The notes under the pieces: model-generated
What the model was told of the DNA's origin: nothing
The model's input: only the letters and a program-made list of their open reading frames with translations
Databases searched by the model: none
In this document: positions 7,713 to 16,270 of the stretch, one piece after another
How the letters are laid out: each line of letters starts with the position of its first letter
How positions within the stretch are numbered: the first letter of the stretch is position 1
Assembly (NCBI RefSeq): GCF_947498095.1
Contig: NZ_CANMJE010000011.1
Coordinates: 1-64,000 of the forward strand
DNA from: an uncultured Shimia sp.
GTDB taxonomy: Bacteria; Pseudomonadota; Alphaproteobacteria; Rhodobacterales; Rhodobacteraceae
Reading direction: 5' to 3'
DNA: 64,000 bases
Program-made: the position numbers and the translations under genes

Positions 7713-8804
7713 ATGGCCTATACGATCCAAGAAATCGCGGATGCCATCGGGGCAGATGCATTCGGAGAGACCACACTCACAGTTGACCGTGTGATGGAGC
7801 CTGCAGCGGCGGGCCCCGATGATCTGGCGCTTTTGACAAATCCTAAATTTGCAGACGGCCTTGCCCAAGGGCAGGCGCGGGCTGCGATGGTTTGGCCCGG
7901 AGCTGACTGGCAAGAGCTGGGGCTTAAGGCCGCAATTGAATCCCCGCGGGGTCGATATGGTATGTCTGGTTTATCCTCCCTGATGGACCCCGGTCAGCAC
8001 TACGGCGAGGGTATTCACGCCTCTGCCGTGATTGACCCAACCGCTGAGATCGGCGACGGCGTCACCATTGCCCCGCTGGCTGTGATTGGGCCACGCGCAA
8101 AAATCGGCGCAAACTGCGTGATAGGACCGCATTGCATGATCGGCGCTGATGTCACGTTGGGCGAGGGTGGCTATCTACGCGAGACCGTTTCCATCGGGGC
8201 GAGGGCCACGATAGGCGCCCGGGTTTTCATTCAGCCCGGTGCGCGCATTGCGTCAGATGGGTTCTCCTTTGTCACGCCTGAGAAATCCGGCGTGGAGGAA
8301 GCCCGTGAGAGCCTTGGGGAGCAGGGCGAACTGAAATCTCAATCCTGGGCGCGGATTCATTCTCTGGGGTCAGTGACCATCGGTGACGATGTCGAGATTG
8401 GCGCAAACACCTGCATCGACTGCGGGACCATCCGGGACACGGTGATCGGCAATGGCGTCAAACTCGATAACCTCGTGCATATTGCCCACAATGTGGTGAT
8501 CGGTGACAACACACTCTTGGCCGGACAATGCGGCATCGCAGGTTCCACCGTGATCGGCAAGAATGTCGTCATGGGCGGGCAGTGTGGCGTCACGGACAAT
8601 ACGACCGTCGGTGACAATGTCGTTGCTGGTGGCGCGACCAAGATGATGTCCAAAGTGCCCGCAGGCCGCGTTGTACTTGGGTCACCGGCTGTCAAAATGG
8701 AAACCCATCTTGAGATGTATAAGGGGCTGCGCCGGTTGCCGCGTCTGATCAATGACGTCGCAGATTTGCAGAAAAGCATTTCAAAGCCGGGTTCGAATGA
8801 CTAA
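7713..8804 (+). CDS. lpxD: UDP-3-O-(3-hydroxyacyl)glucosamine N-acyltransferase LpxD
   Basis: A 363-residue left-handed beta-helix acyltransferase of lipid A synthesis. It adds the amide-linked acyl chain, taken from acyl-ACP, to UDP-3-O-acyl-glucosamine. The N-terminal LpxD uridine-binding domain covers about residues 1-100. Many hexapeptide repeats ([15 protein letters not shown], etc.) follow, and the catalytic-type histidine appears in [12 protein letters not shown]. It is slightly longer than E. coli LpxD (341). The gene is not with lpxA/fabZ/lpxB as in many proteobacteria. Instead it is followed by an ACP and a ketoacyl synthase gene with short spacing, suggesting a dedicated acyl supply. 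Confidence 0.93.
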   Translation: MAYTIQEIADAIGADAFGETTLTVDRVMEPAAAGPDDLALLTNPKFADGLAQGQARAAMVWPGADWQELGLKAAIESPRGRYGMSGLSSLMDPGQHYGEGIHASAVIDPTAEIGDGVTIAPLAVIGPRAKIGANCVIGPHCMIGADVTLGEGGYLRETVSIGARATIGARVFIQPGARIASDGFSFVTPEKSGVEEARESLGEQGELKSQSWARIHSLGSVTIGDDVEIGANTCIDCGTIRDTVIGNGVKLDNLVHIAHNVVIGDNTLLAGQCGIAGSTVIGKNVVMGGQCGVTDNTTVGDNVVAGGATKMMSKVPAGRVVLGSPAVKMETHLEMYKGLRRLPRLINDVADLQKSISKPGSND

Positions 8805-8837
8805 ATCACTGCCAGGTTTGGCGGAAAGGGATACGAC

Positions 8838-9095
8838 ATGAGCGTCAAGGATAAGGTCATTGCAATCATCGCCGATCAGGCGGTTTTGGAACCGTCCGAC
8901 GTGAGCCTTGAAAACACACTTGAGGATCTGGGCATTGATAGCCTGGGCCTTGTGGAAAGCATTTTTGCCATCGAAGAAGCCTTTGATATCAGCGTGCCGT
9001 TCAATGCCAATGAGCCCAGCGAGAGCGATTTTGATATCTCGTCTGTGTCCAGCATCATCGCAGGCATCGAAAAGCTGATCGCAGAGCAGGCCTGA
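8838..9095 (+). CDS. Acyl carrier protein (dedicated, lpxD-linked)
   Basis: An 85-residue acidic carrier protein. The phosphopantetheine attachment serine is S35 in LGIDSLGLVE. The surrounding helix II/III residues match ACPs, but the sequence is not that of the housekeeping AcpP: it has an extra acidic FNANEPSESDFD loop and a longer C-terminus. It sits 33 bases behind lpxD and seven bases before a ketoacyl synthase gene. I infer a specialised ACP that carries the acyl chain for LpxD or for another envelope lipid. In rhizobia a special ACP (AcpXL) with linked synthases serves lipid A, which is the closest known parallel. Confidence 0.88.
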   Translation: MSVKDKVIAIIADQAVLEPSDVSLENTLEDLGIDSLGLVESIFAIEEAFDISVPFNANEPSESDFDISSVSSIIAGIEKLIAEQA

Positions 9096-9102
9096 GCCAG
9101 AC

Positions 9103-10311
9103 ATGAAGCGCGTTGTCATCACCGGAGCGGGCACCATCAACGCCCTTGGCCAGACCGTGGCCGAAACCTATGCGGCCATGAAAGAGGGGCGCTGTGGGAT
9201 TGGTCCACTTGAGATGACGGATGTAGACCGGCTGGCGATCAAGATCGGCGGGCAGGTCAAAGGTTTTGAGGCTGAAGGCAGGTTTAACCGCCAGCAAATT
9301 GCCCTCTATGACCGGTTTACTCAGTTTGCGCTTGTCGCTGCCCGCGAGGCCATCGCGCAATCGGGGTTGGAGTTTTCCGGCGAATTGGCCGCCAAGTCTG
9401 GGGTTGTGCTTGGGACCTCTGGCGGGGGCATGCAAACGTTGGATGAAAACTACCGCTCGGTCTATGAAGAGGGCAAAAACCGGGTGCACCCCTTTGTTGT
9501 TCCAAAACTGATGAACAACGCAGCTGCCAGCCACATCAGCATGGAGTTTAACCTCAAAGGGCCCAGCTTTACTGTGGCCACGGCTTGTGCCTCGTCCAAC
9601 CATGCCATGAGCCAGGCGTTTCAACTGGTACGCACAGGCATGGCGCCGGTGATGATTTCGGGCGGCACGGAATCGATGCTGTGTTTTGGGGGGATCAAGG
9701 CCTGGGAAGGTCTGCGGGTCATGTCCAAGGATGCCTGTCGCCCCTTTAGCGCCAATCGCAATGGCATGGTGCAAGGAGAAGGCGCCGGCGTGTTCGTGTT
9801 TGAAGACTACGATCACGCCAAGGCGCGCGGCGCCGAGATTTTAGCAGAAGTCATTGGATTTGCCATGACCTCGGATGCGTCTGACATTGTGATGCCCTCA
9901 AAGCAGGGTGCCGCCCGCGCGATATCCGGGGCATTGGCTGATGCCAAGATCAACGCAGAAGAGGTTGGCTATATCAACGCGCACGGCACTGGCACGGCGG
10001 CCAACGATAAAACCGAATGCGCGGCCGTGGCAGACGTGTTTGGTCCGCACGCAGACAACCTTATGATTTCGTCGACCAAATCCATGCATGGCCATTTGAT
10101 AGGCGGAACTGGCGCGGTTGAGTTGTTGGCCTGTATCATGGCACTGCGCGAAGGCGTCATTGCACCGACCATCAGCTATGATGAACCAGACCCCGAATGC
10201 GCTCTGGACGTTGTTCCGAATGAAGCTCGGGATGCAGACGTGACGGTTGCCCTATCGAACGCTTTTGCCTTTGGCGGGCTGAACGCAGTCTTGGCGCTGC
10301 GAAAAATCTGA
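9103..10311 (+). CDS. Beta-ketoacyl-ACP synthase (KAS II / FabF type)
   Basis: A 402-residue condensing enzyme that extends acyl-ACP with malonyl-ACP. The catalytic triad is complete: C162 in TACASSNHA, H294 in HGTGTAANDKTE, and H331 in the KSMHGHLIGGTG motif. The length is normal for FabF. It is the last gene of the lpxD-ACP-KAS set, seven bases after the ACP stop, so the two are very likely cotranslated. This is probably a paralogue of the housekeeping FabF serving the neighbouring ACP (inference from context). No chain-length factor or acyltransferase genes accompany it, so a polyketide role is unlikely. Confidence 0.9.
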   Translation: MKRVVITGAGTINALGQTVAETYAAMKEGRCGIGPLEMTDVDRLAIKIGGQVKGFEAEGRFNRQQIALYDRFTQFALVAAREAIAQSGLEFSGELAAKSGVVLGTSGGGMQTLDENYRSVYEEGKNRVHPFVVPKLMNNAAASHISMEFNLKGPSFTVATACASSNHAMSQAFQLVRTGMAPVMISGGTESMLCFGGIKAWEGLRVMSKDACRPFSANRNGMVQGEGAGVFVFEDYDHAKARGAEILAEVIGFAMTSDASDIVMPSKQGAARAISGALADAKINAEEVGYINAHGTGTAANDKTECAAVADVFGPHADNLMISSTKSMHGHLIGGTGAVELLACIMALREGVIAPTISYDEPDPECALDVVPNEARDADVTVALSNAFAFGGLNAVLALRKI

Positions 10312-10332
10312 ACCAAGTTAAGACCTTGCAAT

Positions 10333-10359
10333 AAAAAAGGCCGCCCCTTTGGACGGCCT
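10333..10359 (-). terminator. Terminator after ialB-family gene
   Basis: The stem AGGCCGTCC / GGGCGGCCT (one G-U) with a short AAAG loop is followed on the minus strand by TTTTTTA. It lies between converging genes and may serve the ketoacyl synthase gene from the other side. Confidence 0.8.
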
Positions 10360-10386
10360 ATGATGTTTATGTCTGGTTGGTCCTGA

Positions 10387-10971
10387 CTATTGCTGAACCG
10401 GTGTCGATTTCTCAAAGGCTTCGGTAAAGCCCTTAAGCGACATGTTCACGCTGACAACTTGATCCGGTGCAACGGCAGGAACCAAAGACACCGTGACGTT
10501 CTGACCTTTTTTGTAGGCCTCAGCCTCGATGGAAGAAATTCCCAGGCGCGCAAGACAACCGATTTGAGTGCAATAGGTATAGGGAATGCGATTTGCCAGA
10601 ACCCCATCCAGCGCAATGGTTAGCTGTTGCGGAAGCAAGGTTTGCAGAGGCACGATAAAGGTCGCGCCAGCCGCGGCAGGTGCTCCCTCAGGCAAGCGGT
10701 ACATGGTCACCTCGGCGACTGCATTGCCCTGCGGGTCGGTCAACAGTTGATACATGCGGCACGGTCGAGGCTCTGGCCCGCTCAGGGCACATTGCAGGTC
10801 CCAATCACCGATCTTTTCGGAACTGGTTTCTTCGCCAGCCGCCTGGGCCGGCGCGGTTTGCGTCTGATTATCCAGCAAGGATCCGTCCGACAGCGATCCA
10901 ACCTGTGCGGACAGGGGAGAGGCCAACATAAGAGCGGCTGCGGCGGCCATGATGAAGTGTAGCTTGGTCAT
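10387..10971 (-). CDS. Invasion-associated locus B (IalB) family protein
   Basis: A 194-residue exported protein with a signal peptide cut near residue 22 (ASPLSAQ). The IalB-type domain shows IGDWDLQCALSG...PCRMYQLL, a central LPLQTLLPQQLTIALDG-like hydrophobic segment, and a CTQIGCLARLG cysteine pair, all typical of the family. Bartonella IalB is linked to erythrocyte entry. In free-living alphaproteobacteria the function is unknown and probably periplasmic. The ATG at 10971 is preceded by a long leader that contains two terminator-like hairpins and a candidate promoter (11102-11273). The gene ends at a good terminator, so it is probably monocistronic. Confidence 0.85.
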   Translation of the reverse strand: MTKLHFIMAAAAALMLASPLSAQVGSLSDGSLLDNQTQTAPAQAAGEETSSEKIGDWDLQCALSGPEPRPCRMYQLLTDPQGNAVAEVTMYRLPEGAPAAAGATFIVPLQTLLPQQLTIALDGVLANRIPYTYCTQIGCLARLGISSIEAEAYKKGQNVTVSLVPAVAPDQVVSVNMSLKGFTEAFEKSTPVQQ

Positions 10972-11101
10972 AGTGACTTTGATCCTTGGATTTCACATTT
11001 GAGTCTCGACTTATCATGCCCCACGACCAATGTCATTGAGATGAAACCAACATATTCGTGTGGCCAGCAAAAAATTGCTTTTGTGAGGGGCGAAACCCGA
11101 G

Positions 11102-11133
11102 GAAAAAGAAAAAGAGGCCCGAAGGCCTCTTTT
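11102..11133 (-). terminator. Terminator-like hairpin in ialB leader (bidirectional)
   Basis: The 10-bp stem AAAAGAGGCC / GGCCTCTTTT has a four-base loop. On the minus strand CTTTTTCTTTTTCC follows; on the plus strand TTTTCC follows. It stands about 130 bases before the ialB-family start codon, which would make it an attenuator or the end of a short RNA. Confidence 0.65.
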
Positions 11134-11177
11134 CCATTTTCACTCCCCGTCGGACTGGCCGACTTATTATTGCCGAG

Positions 11178-11206
11178 ACGCTACGAAGAAATGCCAGACC
11201 CGTCAA
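11178..11206 (-). promoter_or_regulatory. Candidate sigma-70 promoter between the two hairpins
   Basis: On the minus strand TTGACG and TAGCGT are separated by 17 bases. Transcription would begin near 11170, about 40 bases before the hairpin at 11133-11110. Confidence 0.4.
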
Positions 11207-11240
11207 CCGAAAAAAATGGACGTTGGCAGTTGTTTTCTCA

Positions 11241-11273
11241 CAAAAAATGGGCCGCACGAGAACCGGCGGCCCA
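11241..11273 (-). terminator. Intrinsic terminator of an unseen leftward transcript
   Basis: A perfect 8-bp stem TGGGCCGC / GCGGCCCA with a 10-base loop is followed on the minus strand by ATTTTTTG. No leftward gene lies immediately upstream, so it may end a small RNA. The 15 bases before it include CCTCCC, which resembles an anti-Shine-Dalgarno loop. Confidence 0.55.
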
Positions 11274-11399
11274 GTCTGACAGGGAGGAAGTTACGTCGCA
11301 CATATCCACGAGGTATGTCCGATGAAAACAACACTGGCAGAGAATGGTTAAGGATGTATTTTGACCTTGTCGCAGTATTGTTGAAGAGGGAGCAGGTCG

Positions 11400-12941
11400 G
11401 TGGAAAACAAAGTCTTTTTAGGCGGTGGTGGCGAAGATTATGGCACCAAGCAGGGCCTGACGCTGAAATACGCTAACCGTCATGGGCTGGTGGCAGGTGC
11501 CACCGGGACAGGTAAGACCGTCACATTGCAGATCCTTGCCGAAGGCTTTTCCAAGGCAGGCGTGCCGGTGTTCCTGTCTGACGTCAAGGGCGACCTGTCA
11601 GGGTTAGGAGCGGCAGGAAGCGAAGATTTCAAGCTGCATCAGACTTTTACCGACCGTGCAGCGAAAATCGGGTTTGACGATTACAGCTACGAAAGCTTCC
11701 CGGTGACCTTCTGGGACCTCTTTGGAGAACAAGGGCATCCCGTGCGTACCACAGTCTCTGAAATGGGCCCCTTGTTGCTATCGCGCCTTATGGATTTGAC
11801 CGAGGCGCAAGAAGGCATTCTAAACATCGCCTTCCGACTATCGGACGAGCAGGGGCTGCCGCTCTTGGACCTCAAGGATTTGCAGGCATTGCTGGTCTGG
11901 GTGGGGGAGAACCGCCAAGAGCTGTCTTTGCGCTATGGAACAGTATCTGTTTCCTCAATCGGAGCGATCCAGCGCCGTTTGCTGGTTTTGGAGAACCAAG
12001 GCGGGGCCAAGTTGTTCGGCGAACCGGCCCTGGCCTTGTCAGACATCATGCGCACCGACACAGACGGGCGCGGTCGGATCAATATCCTTGCCTCAGACAA
12101 GCTGATGGGCGCGCCCCGGCTTTATGCGACATTCCTGTTGTGGCTGTTGTCGGAACTGTTCGAAGAACTGCCCGAAGTGGGGGACCCGGATAAGCCTAAG
12201 CTGGTGTTCTTCTTTGACGAGGCCCATCTGTTATTCGAGGACGCCCCCAAAGCACTGGTGGATAAAGTGGAGCAGGTGGCACGCCTGATCCGTTCAAAAG
12301 GGGTCGGCGTGTATTTCATCTCGCAAAACCCAGCTGACATTCCCGAGGACATCCTTGGTCAACTGGGCAATCGCGTGCAACACGCCTTGCGTGCCTTTAC
12401 CGCGCGCGATCGCAAACAGCTGAAACTGGCGGCAGAGACTTACCGCGAAAACCCGAGGTTCTCGACAGAAGAGGCGATCCGCGAGGTTGGTGTTGGTGAG
12501 GCCGTGACCTCAATGCTGATGAAGAAAGGCGTTCCAGGCATCGTTGAACGTACTTTGATCCGGCCACCGTCGTCGCAACTGGGTCCAATCGCCCCGGCGC
12601 TGCGCAAAACCCTCATCGATACCTCGCCGATTGCGGGAAAATACGAAGCCCTTCAAGATCGCCGCTCGGCCTATGAAATTCTCAAACAAAGAGCGGAGAA
12701 AGCTGCCGCCGACGCCGAGACCGCAGAGGATCGTGAAGAAGAAATGAGCACGGCCGAGCGGGAATACACCGCCGGTCGACGCTATTCCGGCACCCGTGTC
12801 ACCCGGTCGACATCACGCAAAACCCGTCGGGGCGACAGCTTTGGCGAGGCGATGGGAAAGATGGTGATGAAGGAACTCAAAGGCACCACGGGTCGTCGTA
12901 TCGTGCGTGGAATTCTGGGTGGGTTGTTCAAAGGGCGTTAA
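11400..12941 (+). CDS. HerA-like / DUF853 ATPase
   Basis: A 513-residue protein of the DUF853 (YjgR) group within the HerA/FtsK ATPase superfamily. The Walker A motif GATGTGKT is at residues 33-40, and a Walker B-like FFFDEAH lies near residue 270. [24 protein letters not shown] segment and an arginine-rich C-terminal tail (about 450-500) follow. HerA relatives act as DNA translocases, but YjgR-type proteins are uncharacterised. No NurA nuclease or Sir2 partner gene is adjacent, so this is not a classic HerA defence pair. GTG at 11400, behind GAGGGAG, is the start. It stands alone, convergent with the liv operon. Confidence 0.88.
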   Translation: MENKVFLGGGGEDYGTKQGLTLKYANRHGLVAGATGTGKTVTLQILAEGFSKAGVPVFLSDVKGDLSGLGAAGSEDFKLHQTFTDRAAKIGFDDYSYESFPVTFWDLFGEQGHPVRTTVSEMGPLLLSRLMDLTEAQEGILNIAFRLSDEQGLPLLDLKDLQALLVWVGENRQELSLRYGTVSVSSIGAIQRRLLVLENQGGAKLFGEPALALSDIMRTDTDGRGRINILASDKLMGAPRLYATFLLWLLSELFEELPEVGDPDKPKLVFFFDEAHLLFEDAPKALVDKVEQVARLIRSKGVGVYFISQNPADIPEDILGQLGNRVQHALRAFTARDRKQLKLAAETYRENPRFSTEEAIREVGVGEAVTSMLMKKGVPGIVERTLIRPPSSQLGPIAPALRKTLIDTSPIAGKYEALQDRRSAYEILKQRAEKAAADAETAEDREEEMSTAEREYTAGRRYSGTRVTRSTSRKTRRGDSFGEAMGKMVMKELKGTTGRRIVRGILGGLFKGR

Positions 12942-12977
12942 ACCCTCGGACAGCCAAGACCACCAGTCTGCTAACAG

Positions 12978-13008
12978 AAAAAGGGCGCCCAGTCAGGCGC
13001 CCTTTGCT
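12978..13008. terminator. Bidirectional terminator between HerA-like gene and livM
   Basis: The 9-bp stem AAGGGCGCC / GGCGCCCTT has a 6-base loop. Minus strand reads CCCTTTTTCTG after it; plus strand reads TTTGCTTTG. It serves two converging genes. Confidence 0.85.
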
Positions 13009-13023
13009 TTGTTCCGTCGATCC

Positions 13024-14325
13024 CTATTTCTCTGGTATGAGGCCCCTTGGCGAGAACCTCAGGACCAGCAACAGGATAACTCCCATCGTCAACAGGCGCA
13101 TATGGGCCGCGCTCTCAATCAGATGTATTTTCAGGGCGTTGTCATCGGCCAGACCAATGGTGACGAATTCCATGATGTCCGGACCCCAGACCTCAACCTT
13201 GGTATAGAGGTAAAAGATCAGGAAGCCGCCCAGAACCGCACCCAGATTGTTGCCGGAGCCTCCGACAATCACCATAACCCAGATCAGGAATGTGTAGCGC
13301 AAAGGCTGGTATGAGCCGGGGGTCAACTGGCCGTCAAGCGTGGTCATCATCGCGCCGGCAATGCCACATATCGCTGAGCCCAGCACAAAGATTTGCAAAT
13401 GGCGTCGGGTCACGTCTTTGCCCATTGCCTCTGCCGCCACTTCATTGTCCCGTATGGCACGCATCATGCGACCCCAAGGACTGTGCAGGGCCAGCTGTGC
13501 CGCCACGAGGATCAACACAAGAACAGCCGTGAATAACACCGAATAGCCGAGCTTTACGTAGAGCGTGGAGGCTGTCACCGGATCAATGCCCAGCGATTGT
13601 GCCGTCGCAATAAAGCTTTCACTTTGCTGCAGATCGATCTCGTAAGGCATCGGACGGGGCAGGCCGTTGACGTTCTTAACGCCACGCGCCAACCAGTCTT
13701 CGTTCTTCATCACCGCGATGATGATCTCGGCAATGCCCAAAGTCGCAATCGCGAGGTAGTCTGACCGTAGGCCAAGGGCGGTTTTTCCGACCAGCCAAGC
13801 AGCGCCTGCCGCCAAAAGACCACCGACAGGCCAAGACAAAAGCACTGGCAGGCCCAACCCCCCAAGATAGCCGGTCCCGGCCGGGTTCACCGCTTCGATA
13901 GCTTGAACCGCGGGATCAAATACCGCGCGGTAGAGGAAGAAGCCAACCAGAAGAACCGCAACCGTGCCAATGGCGCGCGCCCGACCTGCGAGTTTCTTAT
14001 AGGTGAACACTGCAGAGACAACACTTGCCGCACCGATCAGCAGGCCCGCGATCACGCGCACGCCGCCAGCGTTCCAGGCTTCGCCCACGGGGGGCATTGA
14101 GGTCAGGACCACGGCAAGCCCGCCGAGCGCGACAAAGCCCATCACACCGACGTTGAACAAGCCGGCAAAGCCCCATTGCAGGTTCACGCCCAGAGCAAGG
14201 ATCGCCGAAATCAGGCCGAAGTTCAGGATGAACAGAGCCGAGTTCCACGACACGAACATGCCTTCGCCAATGATCAACAGCGCCATAGCACCAAAGAACA
14301 GGCTATTTCTCATCATGTCGCTCAT
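13024..14325 (-). CDS. livM: Branched-chain amino acid-type ABC permease LivM
   Basis: A 433-residue inner-membrane permease with many hydrophobic segments and the LivM/LivH-type sequence (LQWGFAGLFNVGVMGFVALGG; later RAIRDNEVAAEAMGKDV, the EAA-like cytoplasmic loop that contacts the ATPases). It is longer than typical LivM of this type because of an inserted hydrophobic stretch at about residues 95-170. Its start overlaps the livH stop by four bases (ATGA). It is the last gene of the operon and ends at the shared terminator. The substrate is presumably a branched-chain or other amino acid or amide. The HAAT family is broad and sequence does not resolve this. Confidence 0.9.
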   Translation of the reverse strand: MSDMMRNSLFFGAMALLIIGEGMFVSWNSALFILNFGLISAILALGVNLQWGFAGLFNVGVMGFVALGGLAVVLTSMPPVGEAWNAGGVRVIAGLLIGAASVVSAVFTYKKLAGRARAIGTVAVLLVGFFLYRAVFDPAVQAIEAVNPAGTGYLGGLGLPVLLSWPVGGLLAAGAAWLVGKTALGLRSDYLAIATLGIAEIIIAVMKNEDWLARGVKNVNGLPRPMPYEIDLQQSESFIATAQSLGIDPVTASTLYVKLGYSVLFTAVLVLILVAAQLALHSPWGRMMRAIRDNEVAAEAMGKDVTRRHLQIFVLGSAICGIAGAMMTTLDGQLTPGSYQPLRYTFLIWVMVIVGGSGNNLGAVLGGFLIFYLYTKVEVWGPDIMEFVTIGLADDNALKIHLIESAAHMRLLTMGVILLLVLRFSPRGLIPEK

Positions 14326-15332
14326 ACCGCTTTCCCCTTGAAGATGCCTGTCGGCTTGAACAGAAGCACGGCGATCAGGATCACAAAGCTGACCGCGAAT
14401 TTGTAGTCGGTGCTGAGAAGCTGAACGAGCCCATCCGGCTCAAGAGGTTCTGGCATCCAGTACTTCAGCACTTTTTTCCACGCATAAGTGATCGTCACCT
14501 CGGAAAAGGCGATGATGAAACCGCCCGCAATTGCGCCCAATGGATTGCCCAATCCGCCCAGGATCGCCGAAGCGAAGATGGGCAGCAGCAGCATAAAATA
14601 GACAAAAGGTTTGAACGATTTGTCGAGGCCATACAGTGTACCTGCAATGGTCGCGAGTGCAGCCACGATCAGCCAAGTGTACATCACCACACGCTCGGGG
14701 TCGATGCCGGACAACAGGGCCAGATCCTCGTTGTCCGAATAGGCGCGCATGGATTTACCTGTGCGGGTGCGGTTCAGGAACCAGAACAAAGCCGCGACAC
14801 AGACCACGGCTACAACGACCGTCAAACCCTGAGTGGTTTTGATCGCCAGACCTTCGCGCAGACCCGTCATCGCTTTGAACTCTCGCACGGAAATGATGAA
14901 GCGCTCACCGTCCAGGAATTTTTGGTCGTTCGGCCCAATCACAAAGCGGACCAGACCGTTGAGGATGAACATCACACCCATCGACACGATCACAAGGATC
15001 ACCGGTTTGGCCTTTTGTTCTCGGTAAAACCTATAAACCGCCCGGTCAGTGATCAACACCAAGGCCATGGTCCCAAGGATCGCCAGCGGTAATGCCAACA
15101 ACGCCGTAGGAAGTGGCCCAAGGCTCACCCCCATGCCTTGCAGCCACCACGTAACCAAAACAGCCAGCATAGAGCCAAACGCCATCGTGTCGCCGTGGGC
15201 AAAGTTGGAAAAGCGTAAGATTCCGTAGATCAGCGTCACGCCCAAGGCCCCAAGCGCCAATTGGCTGCCATAGGCGATCGCGGGGATCAGCACGAAATTG
15301 GAGAGGGCCACAAACCCGTTCAGAAAATCCAT
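14322..15332 (-). CDS. livH: Branched-chain amino acid-type ABC permease LivH
   Basis: A 336-residue permease subunit, about eight hydrophobic segments. Recognisable LivH features include LALGALGVTLIYGILRFSNFAHGD near residue 30 and the C-terminal LSTDYKFAVSFVILIAVLLFKPTG. It pairs with LivM to form the membrane channel of the transporter. The stop overlaps livM by four bases. It follows the small four-cysteine gene at 15375-15752 by 42 bases. Slightly longer than E. coli LivH (308), mainly through a loop at about residues 115-150 (FVIGPNDQKFLDGERF). Confidence 0.9.
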   Translation of the reverse strand: MDFLNGFVALSNFVLIPAIAYGSQLALGALGVTLIYGILRFSNFAHGDTMAFGSMLAVLVTWWLQGMGVSLGPLPTALLALPLAILGTMALVLITDRAVYRFYREQKAKPVILVIVSMGVMFILNGLVRFVIGPNDQKFLDGERFIISVREFKAMTGLREGLAIKTTQGLTVVVAVVCVAALFWFLNRTRTGKSMRAYSDNEDLALLSGIDPERVVMYTWLIVAALATIAGTLYGLDKSFKPFVYFMLLLPIFASAILGGLGNPLGAIAGGFIIAFSEVTITYAWKKVLKYWMPEPLEPDGLVQLLSTDYKFAVSFVILIAVLLFKPTGIFKGKAV

Positions 15333-15374
15333 CAGGATGTCTCTCCCTGTGTGTTTTTATTGTTTTTCATGTCG

Positions 15375-15752
15375 TTACCCTTCTAAACACTGGCCGCGAT
15401 ACAGGACTTGGTCTTTGCCCTTGGGCGCGTCCGGATTTGGGGTGTTGATAAGATAGTTAAACTTGCCATCCGGTGAGATGCGCAGCTGATGCTGCGACCT
15501 GTCCGGACCGGAAAAGATCATCTGCACCATTTCGCCCATCATCAGCGGGGTGGCTTCCAACGGTTCGGCGTCGTTAAGATGCACCATCGCCTTGCCGTCT
15601 TCCTGCATCTTCATCTCAAGCCGCCCTTCGGCAGGCTGACAATTGTCTGAGGTTTCGGTGCAGGCTTCGGTCACGTTGCAATAGGGTTCTGCCGCGAGGA
15701 GCGGAGAAACCAGAAGAACACTCAAAGTCGTTGTTTGCAAAAACAGTTTCAT
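15375..15752 (-). CDS. Small secreted four-cysteine protein (liv operon, copy B)
   Basis: The 125-residue product begins MKLFLQTTTLSVLLVSPLLAAEPYC, a signal peptide cut at about residue 21. The mature part has four cysteines: C25, C31 and C38 (spacing 5 and 6) and C122 in a YRGQC end. The same pattern recurs in the proteins at 15749-16267 and 17149-17532. I take ATG 15752 as the start because it overlaps the preceding stop by four bases (ATGA) and exposes the signal peptide; the ATG at 15770 would bury it. I recognise no named family. It probably acts in the periplasm, and it lies between livF and livH in one transcription unit. Confidence 0.75.
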   Translation of the reverse strand: MKLFLQTTTLSVLLVSPLLAAEPYCNVTEACTETSDNCQPAEGRLEMKMQEDGKAMVHLNDAEPLEATPLMMGEMVQMIFSGPDRSQHQLRISPDGKFNYLINTPNPDAPKGKDQVLYRGQCLEG

Positions 15753-16267
15753 CTGCCCACTTTCCTGCATTCAAACGAGATGATCTGGCGATCCTTATTC
15801 TGGAAAAGGCCCTTTTTGACGAGGTCTACACTGCGTGTATGAAACAGGCGAAAGCTTGAAGTGTTTCCGCTTTGGGGTTGATTAAGGTCAGGCAATTCGG
15901 GACCGAACCAACCACTTTGGCGTTCATCTGACGAGGCCTTGCGATAGGTCGACGCGGCATCCTTGGCTTTCGACAATGTTCGATAGGTCGATTGCTGCGG
16001 CGCGCGTGCTGAATCAAATCCGTCATAGGTCAAAGCACGCGCCCATTTTTCGCGTCGCTGCGCAAAGGGAGAAAAGGATCCCATGTAAGTGTCCTGGCCA
16101 AGGCTGATCACCGTCTTCAGCGACGTATCCGCGACGCAGTCACCTTGGGTATTGCAGCGCTCGTCAGACTGGCACTTCAATTCAATCTCTTCATACTGAA
16201 CAAGCACAACGGCCTGCGCCGACAAGGGTGTCAAAAGAGCCAAAGCGAGGGCAGGGATCAAACGCAT
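15749..16267 (-). CDS. Small secreted four-cysteine protein (liv operon, copy C)
   Basis: A 172-residue protein with signal peptide MRLIPALALALLTPLSAQA (cut near residue 19). It carries C32, C38 and C44 at five-residue spacing and C167 near the end (SFEC), matching the pattern of its two relatives in this operon. An insert of about 50 residues (roughly 70-125: many Ser, Ala, Lys, Arg) makes it the longest of the three. Start ATG is three bases after the livF stop, and its own stop overlaps the next gene by four bases, so it is cotranslated with both. No known domain is recognised. Disulfide bonding in the periplasm is likely from the even number of cysteines (inference). Confidence 0.75.
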   Translation of the reverse strand: MRLIPALALALLTPLSAQAVVLVQYEEIELKCQSDERCNTQGDCVADTSLKTVISLGQDTYMGSFSPFAQRREKWARALTYDGFDSARAPQQSTYRTLSKAKDAASTYRKASSDERQSGWFGPELPDLNQPQSGNTSSFRLFHTRSVDLVKKGLFQNKDRQIISFECRKVGR

Positions 16268-16270
16268 GTT

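Larger units (their letters stand above)
10972..11399. other. Long intergenic region with stacked hairpins
   Basis: This 428-base gap separates the ialB-family gene from the HerA-like gene. It contains two intrinsic-terminator shapes pointing leftwards, a sigma-70-like promoter between them and a TTGACC element near 11360 that could serve the HerA-like gene. I find no convincing protein gene: a 34-codon frame from the ATG near 11144 runs through the hairpin at 11110-11133 and looks fortuitous. Confidence 0.5.

Noticed and set aside
6708..7913. A 401-codon minus-strand frame across the L,D-transpeptidase gene and the start of lpxD
   Set aside because: It is fully antisense to two well-identified genes and shows no recognisable protein features.
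11033..11257. Reading frames through the hairpins upstream of ialB, including a 34-codon peptide that begins MEKRPSG
   Set aside because: The EKRPSGLFFF-type sequence is simply a translated terminator stem and T run; no independent sign of coding.
11400..12941. HerA-like ATPase as part of an antiphage system
   Set aside because: No NurA, Sir2, DUF4297 or other effector gene is adjacent; the protein is of the YjgR/DUF853 type and stands alone.
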